A stretch of 47,925 bases of DNA from Actinomycetota bacterium. GTDB taxonomy: Bacteria; Actinomycetota; Actinomycetes; Mycobacteriales; SCTD01. Numbering within the stretch: position 1 is the stretch's first letter; each line of letters begins with the position of its first letter. This document shows, piece by piece, positions 34,149 through 41,897 of the stretch. Both the position numbers and the translations under genes were made by a program. Under the pieces are notes generated by a model. That model saw only the letters and a program-made list of their open reading frames with translations. It ran no database searches and was not told the DNA's origin. The stretch spans positions 1-47,925 of the forward strand of contig JAHWJP010000007.1 of assembly GCA_019348355.1 (NCBI GenBank), read 5' to 3'.

Positions 34149-34351
34149 TTCTCGTGCAGTGCGTCGGGCTTGTGCACCGCCTCGCCGCCGGACTTCTCGC
34201 TCTTCACGAGGTACTGCGGCTCCTGCTTGCTGGCTTTCACCTTCCGGCCGCCGGCCTCGGTCTCCGTCGTGATCTTCTTCTTCACCGTGCCTTCGGCCTG
34301 CCCGCCGTGGCTGTTCCAGGTGACGTCGTCACCCTTGCGAAACTCGTCCAT
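34145..34351 (-). CDS. DUF2945 (HVA1-like) domain protein
   Basis: A 68-residue basic protein with the DUF2945 pattern: FRKGDDVTWNSHGGQAEGTV, then KKKITTETEAGGRKVKASK and PQYLVKSEKSGGEAVHKPD. The domain is a small Tudor/SH3-like beta barrel, found in bacterial stress-gene clusters and in fungal HVA1 proteins. Its function in bacteria is not known. The ATG at 34351 follows AGAGGAG. The next gene on the strand is the decayed DUF3140. Confidence 0.88.
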   Translation of the reverse strand: MDEFRKGDDVTWNSHGGQAEGTVKKKITTETEAGGRKVKASKQEPQYLVKSEKSGGEAVHKPDALHEK

Positions 34352-34416
34352 GAGTGCTCCTCTCGCCGGTCTGTGCCTCGAGCATCGCCTGCGGGTGCGG
34401 GGTGCGCATCCTGGCG

Positions 34417-36096
34417 CTATCGCCCGAGCGCCTCGTCGACCGCGTGCCGCAGCGCACGGTCCAGGATGACTCCAGACTGCCGGTCGGTGCGGACCTCGAT
34501 GACGCGGATCCCCCCGGCGGGGAGCAGCGCGGCGTGCAGATCTTCCCAGGTCGTCGCGAGGATGTGCAGTGTGCCGGTGGCCGCGCACAGCGCTGCCAGA
34601 TCGACGCCGTGCGGGGTGCCGAACAGCCGCTCGAAGGCATCGGTGTAGGCCTCACCGGCCTGTTCGAGCAGCCCGAAGATGGCGCCGCCGTCGTTGTTGA
34701 CGACGATGATCGTCAGATCCGGCCGCGCCTCGTGCGGCCCGAGGACGAGGCCGTTGGCGTCGTGCAGGAAGGTCAGATCCCCGAGCAGGGCGTACGCGAC
34801 GCCGCCGCCCTCCGCCTGGTGGGCCAGCGCGGCGCCGAGCGCTGTCGACACCGAGCCGTCGATGCCGGCGACGCCCCGGTTGGCGAGCACCCGCGCGGAC
34901 GGTCCAGGACTGGCGACGAACAGGTCGCGCACCGGCTTGGACGACCCGACGAACAGCAGCGACGGCGACGCACCGACGACAGCGGCCGCGACGACCGGCT
35001 CGCTGACGTCCTCCGAGAAGTACAGGACGTCCTGCACCGCGCCGCGAGCGAACATCCCCGCGTTCAGCCAGGAGGTCAGCCAGCCCGCCTCGACACCGCC
35101 CGTCGCGACCGGCACCGCGGGTAGCACGCGGGCGGCCGAGCGGGACGTGTCCGGCCAGCCGCCGAACGCGCAGACGACGTCGCAGGGGGACTCGCTGATC
35201 AGCCGTCCGACCGCGCGGCTCAACGTCGGTCGACCGATGACGAGCACCCGGTCGGGCCGGTGCGCCTCGAGGAACCCCGGGGCGCCGAGGACGAGCTCGG
35301 CGGCATCGACCAGGCAGCTGCCCGTGCGGGCGCCGGCGCTGGGCTCGGCGACGACCGGGAAGCCCCGGACCTGCGCCAGCTCCAGCGCTGCTGTCGCGAC
35401 GTCGCGGGCGCAGTCCCCGAGCACGACGACGGTACGCGGTGGCAGGTCGTCGGACAGCGCGCCGCCCGACGGCGCGGCGGCCCGGGACGTCCACGGGGCG
35501 CCGTCGTCCCGCCCTTCGAGCGACTCGGTCCACGCCGGGTCCTCGTCGGGGACCAGCGGTTCACGCAGACCGACGTTGAGGTGGACCGGACCCGGTCTCG
35601 TGCCGGCGTCCCCGGTCGCGGCGGCCAGCACCCGGCAGGTCAGCGACCGCCAGTAGGCGTTGTCTCCGGCGCGCTCGGTCGGCGTACCGACCTCGGCGAA
35701 CAGCCGAACCGCGTCGCCGTACAGCTTCACCTGGTCGACGCTCTGGTTGGCGCCGGTCCCGCGCAGCTCGGGCGGCCGGTCGGCGGTGAGCACCACCAGT
35801 GGGACGGCCGCGTAGGACGCCTCGAGGACGGCGGGGTGCAGGTTGGCGGTCGCGGTGCCGGACGTGGTGACGAGGGCCACCGGCCGGCCGGAGGCCTTGG
35901 CGAGGCCGAGGGCGAGAAAGGCCGCGGACCGCTCGTCGATGCGCACGTGCAGGCGCAGCAGCCCCTCGGCGTCGGCGCGGTGCAGGGCAAAGGCGAGCGG
36001 TGCGGATCGCGACCCCGGGGACAGCACCGCCTCACGCAGGCCCCCGCGGACCAGTTCGTCGACGAGCACGCGGGCGAGGGCGGTCGAGGGGTTCAC
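34417..36096 (-). CDS. menD: 2-succinyl-5-enolpyruvyl-6-hydroxy-3-cyclohexene-1-carboxylate synthase
   Basis: MenD is a thiamine-diphosphate enzyme that joins isochorismate and 2-oxoglutarate to SEPHCHC. The 559-residue protein is full length: N-terminal VLSPGSRSAPLAFAL, the ThDP glutamate region RIDERSAAFLALGLAK, TTSGTATANLHPAVLEAS, LTADRPPELRGTGANQ, and the Mg/ThDP motif LGDLTFLHDANGL with NNDGGAIF. The GTG at 36096 overlaps the menC stop (GTGA). An open frame continues to 38403 but the extension is antisense to menB and menE. Confidence 0.96.
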   Translation of the reverse strand: MNPSTALARVLVDELVRGGLREAVLSPGSRSAPLAFALHRADAEGLLRLHVRIDERSAAFLALGLAKASGRPVALVTTSGTATANLHPAVLEASYAAVPLVVLTADRPPELRGTGANQSVDQVKLYGDAVRLFAEVGTPTERAGDNAYWRSLTCRVLAAATGDAGTRPGPVHLNVGLREPLVPDEDPAWTESLEGRDDGAPWTSRAAAPSGGALSDDLPPRTVVVLGDCARDVATAALELAQVRGFPVVAEPSAGARTGSCLVDAAELVLGAPGFLEAHRPDRVLVIGRPTLSRAVGRLISESPCDVVCAFGGWPDTSRSAARVLPAVPVATGGVEAGWLTSWLNAGMFARGAVQDVLYFSEDVSEPVVAAAVVGASPSLLFVGSSKPVRDLFVASPGPSARVLANRGVAGIDGSVSTALGAALAHQAEGGGVAYALLGDLTFLHDANGLVLGPHEARPDLTIIVVNNDGGAIFGLLEQAGEAYTDAFERLFGTPHGVDLAALCAATGTLHILATTWEDLHAALLPAGGIRVIEVRTDRQSGVILDRALRHAVDEALGR

Positions 36097-37103
36097 GGGG
36101 GGAAGTCTGTCGTAGCGGCCGCGGTGAGCACTGCGTGGCAGCGTCGCAGCCGCTCGAGCCACCAGCGGCGCCGCCCCGCGTTCGCGGTCGCGGCGGCGAG
36201 CAGTTCTGGGTCGGGGATGACCGACCCGACCTCGATGGCGCCGGCCACGGGGAGCAGTGGGGCGCGCACGACGTCGGCGCCGAGCAGGCTCGCTGTTCCC
36301 AGCCCACAGGCATAGGGCAGATCGGGAAGTGCTGCGGCCATGGCGATCCCGGCGCGGATGCCGATCGAGGTGTCGAGCGCACTCGACACGACCACCGGCA
36401 GGCCACAGGTCGCGGCGATCGACAGCGCCGGAGCGACGCCGCCCAGCGGAGCCACCTTGACGACCAGGATGTCGGCGGCGCCGGCGAGCGCCACCCGCGC
36501 CGGGTCGTCGGCCTTGCGCACGCTCTCGTCCGCGGCGATCAGTATCGGGACGCCTGCGCGGGCGAGCCCGGCCCGGACAGCCGCGAGCTCCGCGACGGTC
36601 GCGCACGGCTGCTCGGCGTACTCCAGGTCGTACGGCGCGAGGGACTGCAAGGCGTTCAGCGCCTGCTCCACCGACCAGGCCCCGTTGGCATCCACCCGCA
36701 CCCGGCCCCGGCGCCCGAGAACCGAGCGCACCTCGGCGACCCGGGCGAGATCGTCGAACAGCGTCTGCCCGGCCTGCGCGACCTTGACCTTCGCCGTCGT
36801 GCAGCCGGGGAAGCGGGCCAGCACGTCGGCCACCTCGCGCGCCGACACCGCCGGTACCGTCGCGTTCACGGGGACAGCCGCGCGCCGCGCCGCCGGCCAC
36901 CCGGTGAAGGCGGCCTCGATCGCCGCGGACAGCCACCGGGTGGCCTCGGTGTCGTCGTACTCCAGGAAGGGTGCGAACTCCCCCCAGCCGACCGGCCCCC
37001 GCAGCAGCAGGGCCTCGCGGGTGCGTACCCCGCGAAAGGGCACCCGCATCGGCAGTGACACCACGTGGACGTCGTCGACCAGCGCGTCCCAGTCCGGCAC
37101 CAC
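36093..37103 (-). CDS. menC: o-Succinylbenzoate synthase
   Basis: MenC, an enolase-superfamily enzyme of about 336 residues, dehydrates SHCHC to o-succinylbenzoate. Catalytic and metal residues are visible: the lysine in TAKVKVAQ, D in RVDANGAW, E in LEYAEQPC, D in IAADES, and the second lysine in LVVKVAPLGG. The start is GTG at 37103 or the adjacent GTG at 37100, nine bases after GGAGG; the ATG at 37226 would run into menB. It is divergent from menB with 43 bases between, and overlaps menD, so the two are co-translated. Confidence 0.94.
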   Translation of the reverse strand: MVPDWDALVDDVHVVSLPMRVPFRGVRTREALLLRGPVGWGEFAPFLEYDDTEATRWLSAAIEAAFTGWPAARRAAVPVNATVPAVSAREVADVLARFPGCTTAKVKVAQAGQTLFDDLARVAEVRSVLGRRGRVRVDANGAWSVEQALNALQSLAPYDLEYAEQPCATVAELAAVRAGLARAGVPILIAADESVRKADDPARVALAGAADILVVKVAPLGGVAPALSIAATCGLPVVVSSALDTSIGIRAGIAMAAALPDLPYACGLGTASLLGADVVRAPLLPVAGAIEVGSVIPDPELLAAATANAGRRRWWLERLRRCHAVLTAAATTDFPP

Positions 37104-37146
37104 GGGCTGCCCTCCTCGGTCCGGTCGGCCTCGATAGGGTCGGAGG

Positions 37147-38070
37147 ATGGCACGCCGCGAGGTCTCCGAGCTGTTCGACGCCTCGCAGTGGCAGCGGGTG
37201 GACGGCTTCGACTTCCACGACATCACCTACCACCGCAACACGGCCGCCGGCCGCGACGGCGGTGTCGTCCGTGTCGCGTTCGACCGGCCGGAGGTCCGCA
37301 ACGCCTTCCGTCCGCAGACCGTCGACGAGCTGTACCGGGCGCTCGACCATGCCCGGATGACGTCCGACGTCGGCTGTGTGCTGCTCACCGGCAACGGACC
37401 TTCGGAGAAGGACGGCGGCTGGGCGTTCTGCTCCGGCGGCGACCAGCGGATCCGCGGCCGGGACGGATATCGCTACGCCGCAGGGGAAGGCGCCGAGACG
37501 ATCGATCCGGCCCGCGCCGGGCGGCTGCACATCCTCGAGGTGCAGCGCCTCATCCGGATGATGCCGAAGGTGGTTCTCTGTGCGGTTCCGGGCTGGGCGG
37601 CAGGCGGCGGGCACAGCCTGCACGTCGTGTGCGACCTCACTCTTGCGAGCGCCGAGCACGCCCGGTTCAAGCAGACCGACGCCGACGTCGGCAGCTTCGA
37701 CGGCGGATACGGATCGGCCTACCTCGCCCGCCAGGTCGGCCAGAAGCTCGCCCGCGAGATCTTCTTCCTCGGTCGGGAGTACTCCGCCGTCGACGCCCAC
37801 CGGATGGGCATGGTCAACGAGGTGGTGCCGCACGCGCAGCTCGAGGCGACGGCGCTTGACTGGGCTCGGATGATCGTCGGCAAGAGCCCCACCGCGCAGC
37901 GGATGCTCAAGTTCGCCTTCAACGCCGTGGACGACGGGATGGTCGGCCAGCAGGTCTTCGCCGGTGAGGCGACCCGGCTCGCCTACCTGACCGACGAGGC
38001 GGTCGAGGGGCGCGATGCGTTCCTCGAGAAGCGGAACCCGGATTGGTCCGGCTATCCCTATGCCTTTTGA
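37147..38070 (+). CDS. menB: 1,4-Dihydroxy-2-naphthoyl-CoA synthase
   Basis: MenB, a crotonase-fold enzyme, cyclises o-succinylbenzoyl-CoA to DHNA-CoA. The 307-residue protein has the MenB signs FDRPEVRNAFRPQTVDEL, AFCSGGDQRIRG, PGWAAGGGHSLHVVCDLTLA, the active-site segment DVGSFDGGYGSAYLARQVG, and the C-terminal NPDWSGYPYAF. The actinobacterial N-terminal extension is present. The start is ATG at 37147. The stop region is part of a 16-bp tandem repeat (38061-38106). Confidence 0.96.
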   Translation: MARREVSELFDASQWQRVDGFDFHDITYHRNTAAGRDGGVVRVAFDRPEVRNAFRPQTVDELYRALDHARMTSDVGCVLLTGNGPSEKDGGWAFCSGGDQRIRGRDGYRYAAGEGAETIDPARAGRLHILEVQRLIRMMPKVVLCAVPGWAAGGGHSLHVVCDLTLASAEHARFKQTDADVGSFDGGYGSAYLARQVGQKLAREIFFLGREYSAVDAHRMGMVNEVVPHAQLEATALDWARMIVGKSPTAQRMLKFAFNAVDDGMVGQQVFAGEATRLAYLTDEAVEGRDAFLEKRNPDWSGYPYAF

Positions 38071-38106
38071 CCCCTGTGCCTTCTGACCAGCGGGCCTTCT
38101 GACGTG
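38061..38106 (+). repeat. 16-bp tandem repeat with three copies of a GCCTTyTGA stop block
   Basis: The block GCCTTTTGA ending menB is followed by two further copies of GCCTTCTGA at a period of 16 bases, the last just before the menE GTG. Each copy repeats the last codons and stop of menB (AF-stop). It looks like a local duplication of the menB end. Confidence 0.6.
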
Positions 38107-39234
38107 CTGCTGGCCGTGCCCGCCACCGCCGGGGCTCTGTTGCCTGCTCTGGCCGCCGCCTTGGCCGGGCTCGGTCCGGCGGTGCTGCCGTTGCCACCCG
38201 ATCCAGGCCGCGTGCTTGCGGCGTGCCGGCCGGACGAGCCGGTGGAGCACGGCGATGTCGCCGTGGTCGTTCCGACGTCGGGCTCGACCGGTGAGCCCAA
38301 GGGCGTACTGCTGACTGCTGGAAATCTGCGGGCTTCGGCGGAGGCGACCGAACGCAGGCTCGGTGGTCCGGGGCAGTGGCTCCTGGCGATCCCGCCGACC
38401 CACATCGGCGGGATCCAGGTGCTGGTGCGGTCGCTGCTCGCCGACACCGAGCCGGTGCTGCTGCCGGAAGGCCCTTTTCGCGCCAGCACGTTCACCGCGC
38501 GGACCGCGCGGCTGACCGGGACGCGGCGCTACGTCTCGCTGGTGCCGACCCAGCTGTTACGCCTGCTGTCAGCCGGCGCCTCCGATGCACTCGCGGAGTA
38601 CGACGCGGTGCTGCTGGGTGGTGCGACCGCTCCGGCGCCGTTGCTCGAGGCGGCGAGAAGGGCTCGCGTGTCGGTGGTGACGACCTACGGCAGCTCGGAG
38701 ACCAGCGGTGGCTGCGTCTACGACGGGATGCCGCTGGACGGGGTCGAGGTCTCGGTCGTGGCCGGTCGCGTCCAGGTGGCCGGGCCGGTCGTCTCGCCGG
38801 GCTACCGCCTGCGTCCCGACCTCACGGCGCAGGGCTTCCACCACGGAGCCTTCCTCACCAACGACCTTGGGCGGCTGGCCGACGACGGGCGGCTGCAGGT
38901 GCTCGGCCGTGCCGACGACGTCATCATCACCGGTGGCGAGAAGGTGGCGCCGACGGCGGTGGAGGCACGGCTTGCCGAACATCCGGCTGTCGCCGAGGTC
39001 GCCGTCGTGGGTGTGCCGGACGCCGAGTGGGGGCAGCGGGTGGTGGCGTTCGCTGTCCTTTCTGCTCCGCTGAGCCTCGAGCAGGCTCGCGAACACGTCG
39101 TTCGCCACCTGCCCCGCGCCTTCGCGCCGCGCGAGCTGAGGGTGGTCACCTGCCTGCCCTTGCTCGCGTCGGGCAAGATCGACCGTGCCGCCCTGCACCC
39201 GAGGGCCGGCTCGAGCGCGAAGGAGGGGACATGA
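38104..39234 (+). CDS. menE: o-Succinylbenzoate-CoA ligase
   Basis: MenE activates o-succinylbenzoate to its CoA ester. The 376-residue product is a short adenylate-forming enzyme, as in other actinobacterial MenE: P-loop VPTSGSTGEPKGVLL, IPPTHIGGIQVLV, TYGSSETSGGCVYDG, LTNDLGRL, RADDVIITGGEKVAPTAVE, and the C-terminal lysine motif LLASGKIDRAAL. The substrate segments and the position between menB and menA decide the name. The start is GTG at 38104. Its stop overlaps the menA ATG. Confidence 0.94.
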   Translation: MLLAVPATAGALLPALAAALAGLGPAVLPLPPDPGRVLAACRPDEPVEHGDVAVVVPTSGSTGEPKGVLLTAGNLRASAEATERRLGGPGQWLLAIPPTHIGGIQVLVRSLLADTEPVLLPEGPFRASTFTARTARLTGTRRYVSLVPTQLLRLLSAGASDALAEYDAVLLGGATAPAPLLEAARRARVSVVTTYGSSETSGGCVYDGMPLDGVEVSVVAGRVQVAGPVVSPGYRLRPDLTAQGFHHGAFLTNDLGRLADDGRLQVLGRADDVIITGGEKVAPTAVEARLAEHPAVAEVAVVGVPDAEWGQRVVAFAVLSAPLSLEQAREHVVRHLPRAFAPRELRVVTCLPLLASGKIDRAALHPRAGSSAKEGT

Positions 39235-40100
39235 CGACCGCCGCGCAGTGGCTCGAAGGCGCGCGCCCGCGTACCCTGCCGGCCGCCTTCGCCCCCGTCC
39301 TCGTCGGCACCGGCGCCGCCGCGCAGGTGGACAGCGTCCGCCCTGGCCGGGCAGTGCTCGCCCTGATCGTCGCTCTCGCCCTGCAGGTCGGCGTCAACTA
39401 CGCGAACGACTACAGCGACGGCATCCGTGGCACCGACGACGAGCGGGTCGGACCGCTCCGACTGGTCGGTGGCGGGCACGCCTCGGCGTCCGCGGTGCTG
39501 CGTGCGGCGTTGCTGGCCCTCGGCATCGCCGCGCTCGTGGGACTTGTGCTCGCAGCCCTGACGTCCTGGTGGGTGCTGCTGGTCGGCGTCGCTGCCCTGG
39601 CCGCAGCCTGGGGTTACACCGGTGGTGACAAGCCCTATGGCTACCGTGGTCTCGGCGAGATCTCGGTGTTCGTCTTCTTCGGCCTGGTCGCCGTGCTCGG
39701 CACCACCTTCGTCCAGGCCGAGCGGCTGACCTGGCCCGCCTTCGGTGGCGGAATCGCTTGCGGGGCACTGGCCTGCGCCATCCTCGTGACCAACAACCTG
39801 CGGGACATCCCGACCGACACCCTCGCGGGGAAGCGGACGTTGGCGGTCGTGTTGGGAGAGCGTCGCAGCCGCCTGCTGTACCCGTCCCTGATCGGGGCCG
39901 CCCTGCTCGTCCCGCTCGCCCTCGCCCCGGCCGTCCCGACGGCGCTTCTTGCGCTGCTCGCCGCGCCGCTCGCCATCGAGCCGGTCGCAAAGGTGCGTAA
40001 CGGCGTCGCCGGACGCGACCTCGTCGCCGTACTCGCTGCGACCGGCATGCTGCAGCTCGCCTACGGCGGGCTGCTCGCGCTCGGCCTGGCGCTGGGCTGA
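39231..40100 (+). CDS. menA: 1,4-Dihydroxy-2-naphthoate polyprenyltransferase
   Basis: MenA is a UbiA-family membrane enzyme that prenylates DHNA to demethylmenaquinone. The 289-residue protein has eight to nine TM segments and both Asp-rich motifs: NYANDYSDGIRGTD and NNLRDIPTDTLAGKRTLAV. The ATG at 39231, preceded by AAGGAGGGG, overlaps the menE stop by four bases. It is the last men gene here; demethylmenaquinone methyltransferase and MenH are not in the window. Confidence 0.96.
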   Translation: MTTAAQWLEGARPRTLPAAFAPVLVGTGAAAQVDSVRPGRAVLALIVALALQVGVNYANDYSDGIRGTDDERVGPLRLVGGGHASASAVLRAALLALGIAALVGLVLAALTSWWVLLVGVAALAAAWGYTGGDKPYGYRGLGEISVFVFFGLVAVLGTTFVQAERLTWPAFGGGIACGALACAILVTNNLRDIPTDTLAGKRTLAVVLGERRSRLLYPSLIGAALLVPLALAPAVPTALLALLAAPLAIEPVAKVRNGVAGRDLVAVLAATGMLQLAYGGLLALGLALG

Positions 40101-40114
40101 GGGGAAGAGTCGGA

Positions 40115-40504
40115 ATGATCGAGCGCAATGTCCTTGGCGGTGAGCTGCAGCTGTGCGGCGAGGATCCGATGACCGGCTTCTACCGTGACGGCTGCTGCTC
40201 GACCGGACGTGAGGACATCGGCAGTCACACCATCTGCGCTGTGGTGACGGCGCGGTTCCTCGCCCACCAGAAGTCGGTCGGCAACGACCTGTCGACACCG
40301 CGGCCGGAGCATGGCTTCTCTGGGCTACGGCCGGGTGACCGCTGGTGTGTCGTCGCGGTGCGGTGGCGGCAGGCGTACGAGGACGGCGCCGCCTCCCCCG
40401 TCGTGCTCGCCTGCACGCACGAGCGTGCTCTGGACGTGGTCCCGCTCGACTGGCTGGAGGAGCACGCGGTGGATGTGCCGGACGACCCGGGACGGCTCGC
40501 CTAG
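40115..40504 (+). CDS. DUF2237 family protein
   Basis: A 129-residue protein of DUF2237: LGGELQLCGEDPMTGFYRDGCC, DIGSHTICAVVTARFL, GNDLSTPRPEHGFSGLRPGD and WLEEHAVD are typical. Conserved cysteines are in LCGEDP and GCC. Function is not established. ATG at 40115 is 14 bases after menA. Tandem repeats and element C follow at its 3' end. Confidence 0.92.
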   Translation: MIERNVLGGELQLCGEDPMTGFYRDGCCSTGREDIGSHTICAVVTARFLAHQKSVGNDLSTPRPEHGFSGLRPGDRWCVVAVRWRQAYEDGAASPVVLACTHERALDVVPLDWLEEHAVDVPDDPGRLA

Positions 40505-40515
40505 GGGAAGCGAAG

Positions 40516-40585
40516 CGGCTTCGCCCTCCTGTGAAGATCATCCGCAGGACCGGCTTCACCCTCCTGTGAAGATCATCCGCAGGAT
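40516..40585 (+). repeat. 35-bp direct tandem repeat
   Basis: The unit beginning CGGCTTC(G/A)CCCTCCTGTG and ending GATCATCCGCAGGA occurs at 40516-40550 and again at 40551-40585, with one mismatch at the start. The second copy supplies the left arm of element C copy 2, so the arm has been duplicated. No gene lies here. Confidence 0.8.
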
Positions 40586-40639
40586 CGCCGTCCTAGGTGG
40601 GACCGCGCGTCGCTGAGGGCGGCGATGCTGCGGATGATC
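40571..40639. repeat. Palindromic element C, copy 2
   Basis: GATCATCCGCAGGATCGCC at 40571-40589 pairs with GGCGATGCTGCGGATGATC at 40621-40639 with one mismatch. It lies between the convergent DUF2237 and GH3 genes. The stop codon of the GH3 gene (TGA, complement of 40638-40640) is at the tip of the right arm. The other copy is at 23067-23135. Confidence 0.83.
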
Positions 40640-41888
40640 AACGGGGGCTCGGAGTCGGGGTGGCGGTGGCCCGCGGGGTGGCGGTGGCCCGCGGGGTGGC
40701 GGTGGCCCGCGGGGAGGGAGTGCTGGCCGCAGCTGGAGCCGACGTCAGCTTCGGCAGCGACACGGGCACGCAGGACATGGCCATCGGGTCGCCACCCGCA
40801 AGGGCCGTCACCCGGGCCGAGGCTTCGTTCAACCGGTCCTCGGGCAGCCGTCCGGACCGGACTGCCTCGACGAGGGCGTTGGTCATGCGCTTCGCCTGAT
40901 TCCCGTCGGTCGTCAGGACCGCGTCGGAGCCCGCCCCCACGGCCTGCACTGCCGACTCAGGGAAGTCCCAGCGTGGATAGATGGCGCCCATGCCGACACT
41001 GTCGGTGATCGCCACCCCGGAGAACCCCATCTTCCGCAGCAGCGCGTAGGCCTGAGGATTCATCGACGCGGGCAGGCCCACACCCAGGGCGCTGTAGGAG
41101 AGGTGGTTGAGCATGATGACGGGCGCGCCCGCATCGATGGCCCGTTGGAAGGGCATCAGGTCGGTGCTCTCGAGCTCTTCGACCGTCGCGTCCACCACGT
41201 CGGTCACCGCGTGGGTGTCCCTGGTCGATCTGCCCTGGCCCGGGAAGTGCTTGACCGTCGGTGTGACGCCGCCGTCGAGCAGTCCGGCCGAGAAGGCCAG
41301 GCCGTACTCCGCGGCACGCTCGGGATCGACGCTGAACGAGCGGTCGCCGATGATCCCTCCGGAGGGGCCGTCGTCCAGATCGAGCACCGGGGCCAGATTG
41401 AGCGTGATGCCTGTGTCGGCCAGCTGCGACCCGATGTCGGCGGCGAAGGCGCGGACCTGCGCGGAGGTCCGCTGCCGCGCGAGGCGCCGAGGGGAGGGTC
41501 CGGCGCCGACGATCTCCCGGGTCACGGCAACCCGTCCGGACTCCTCGTCGGTCGAGACCAGCAGCGGCCGATCTGCCCGCGCCCGCAGGCCGCTGACCAA
41601 GGCGGTGAGCTGCGCCTCGGACCTGACGTTGGGCTCGGAGATGAACAGGCCGCCGACCCCGAGATCGACGACGAACTGGCCGAGGACGTCGCTGGCTCTG
41701 GTCACATGTGGCAGGCCGACGATCAGGACCGACGCCGCTCGGCGCTCCAGCGGGGCGGGCTGGCAGGACGGCGTCGGTGCGGCGGCGGTGGCCGGGGAGG
41801 CCGGCGGGGTGGTCGAGCTGCAGGCCGCGAGCAGGGCCGCGCCTGCGGCGAGTCCGGCGCCCGTACGGCGGAATCGGTCGGCGGGCAC
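40638..41888 (-). CDS. Glycoside hydrolase family 3 lipoprotein (beta-N-acetylhexosaminidase-like)
   Basis: A 416-residue lipoprotein, lipobox ALLAAC with C23 and a threonine/proline-rich linker. The GH3 catalytic domain shows LVSTDEESGRV, LNLAPVLDLDD, the NagZ-type loop VKHFPGQGRSTRDTHAV with the Asp-His pair, and the nucleophile Asp in AITDSVGMGAI. The loop has Q where H is common (KHFPGHG). It probably removes N-acetylglucosamine from peptidoglycan fragments at the cell surface. The last 45 residues are low-complexity, with PRATAT three times, encoded by an 18-bp tandem at 40659-40712. The start is ATG at 41888. Confidence 0.92.
   Translation of the reverse strand: MPADRFRRTGAGLAAGAALLAACSSTTPPASPATAAAPTPSCQPAPLERRAASVLIVGLPHVTRASDVLGQFVVDLGVGGLFISEPNVRSEAQLTALVSGLRARADRPLLVSTDEESGRVAVTREIVGAGPSPRRLARQRTSAQVRAFAADIGSQLADTGITLNLAPVLDLDDGPSGGIIGDRSFSVDPERAAEYGLAFSAGLLDGGVTPTVKHFPGQGRSTRDTHAVTDVVDATVEELESTDLMPFQRAIDAGAPVIMLNHLSYSALGVGLPASMNPQAYALLRKMGFSGVAITDSVGMGAIYPRWDFPESAVQAVGAGSDAVLTTDGNQAKRMTNALVEAVRSGRLPEDRLNEASARVTALAGGDPMAMSCVPVSLPKLTSAPAAASTPSPRATATPRATATPRATATPTPSPR
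40659..40712 (-). repeat. 18-bp tandem repeat within the GH3 gene
   Basis: Three near-perfect copies of an 18-base unit (plus strand GGGGTGGCGGTGGCCCGC) encode three PRATAT hexapeptides at the C-terminus of the GH3 lipoprotein. Because the unit is a multiple of three, changes in copy number keep the frame; the repeat may vary between strains. Confidence 0.85.
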
Positions 41889-41897
41889 CGCGTCACC

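Noticed and set aside
34417-38403. A 1,328-codon open frame on the minus strand
   Set aside because: Only 36096-34417 is menD. The rest is antisense to menB and menE and has no homology; open frames opposite real genes are common at this GC content.
40501-40640. CRISPR-like array
   Set aside because: Only two direct units with no spacers; it is a tandem duplication joined to palindromic element C.
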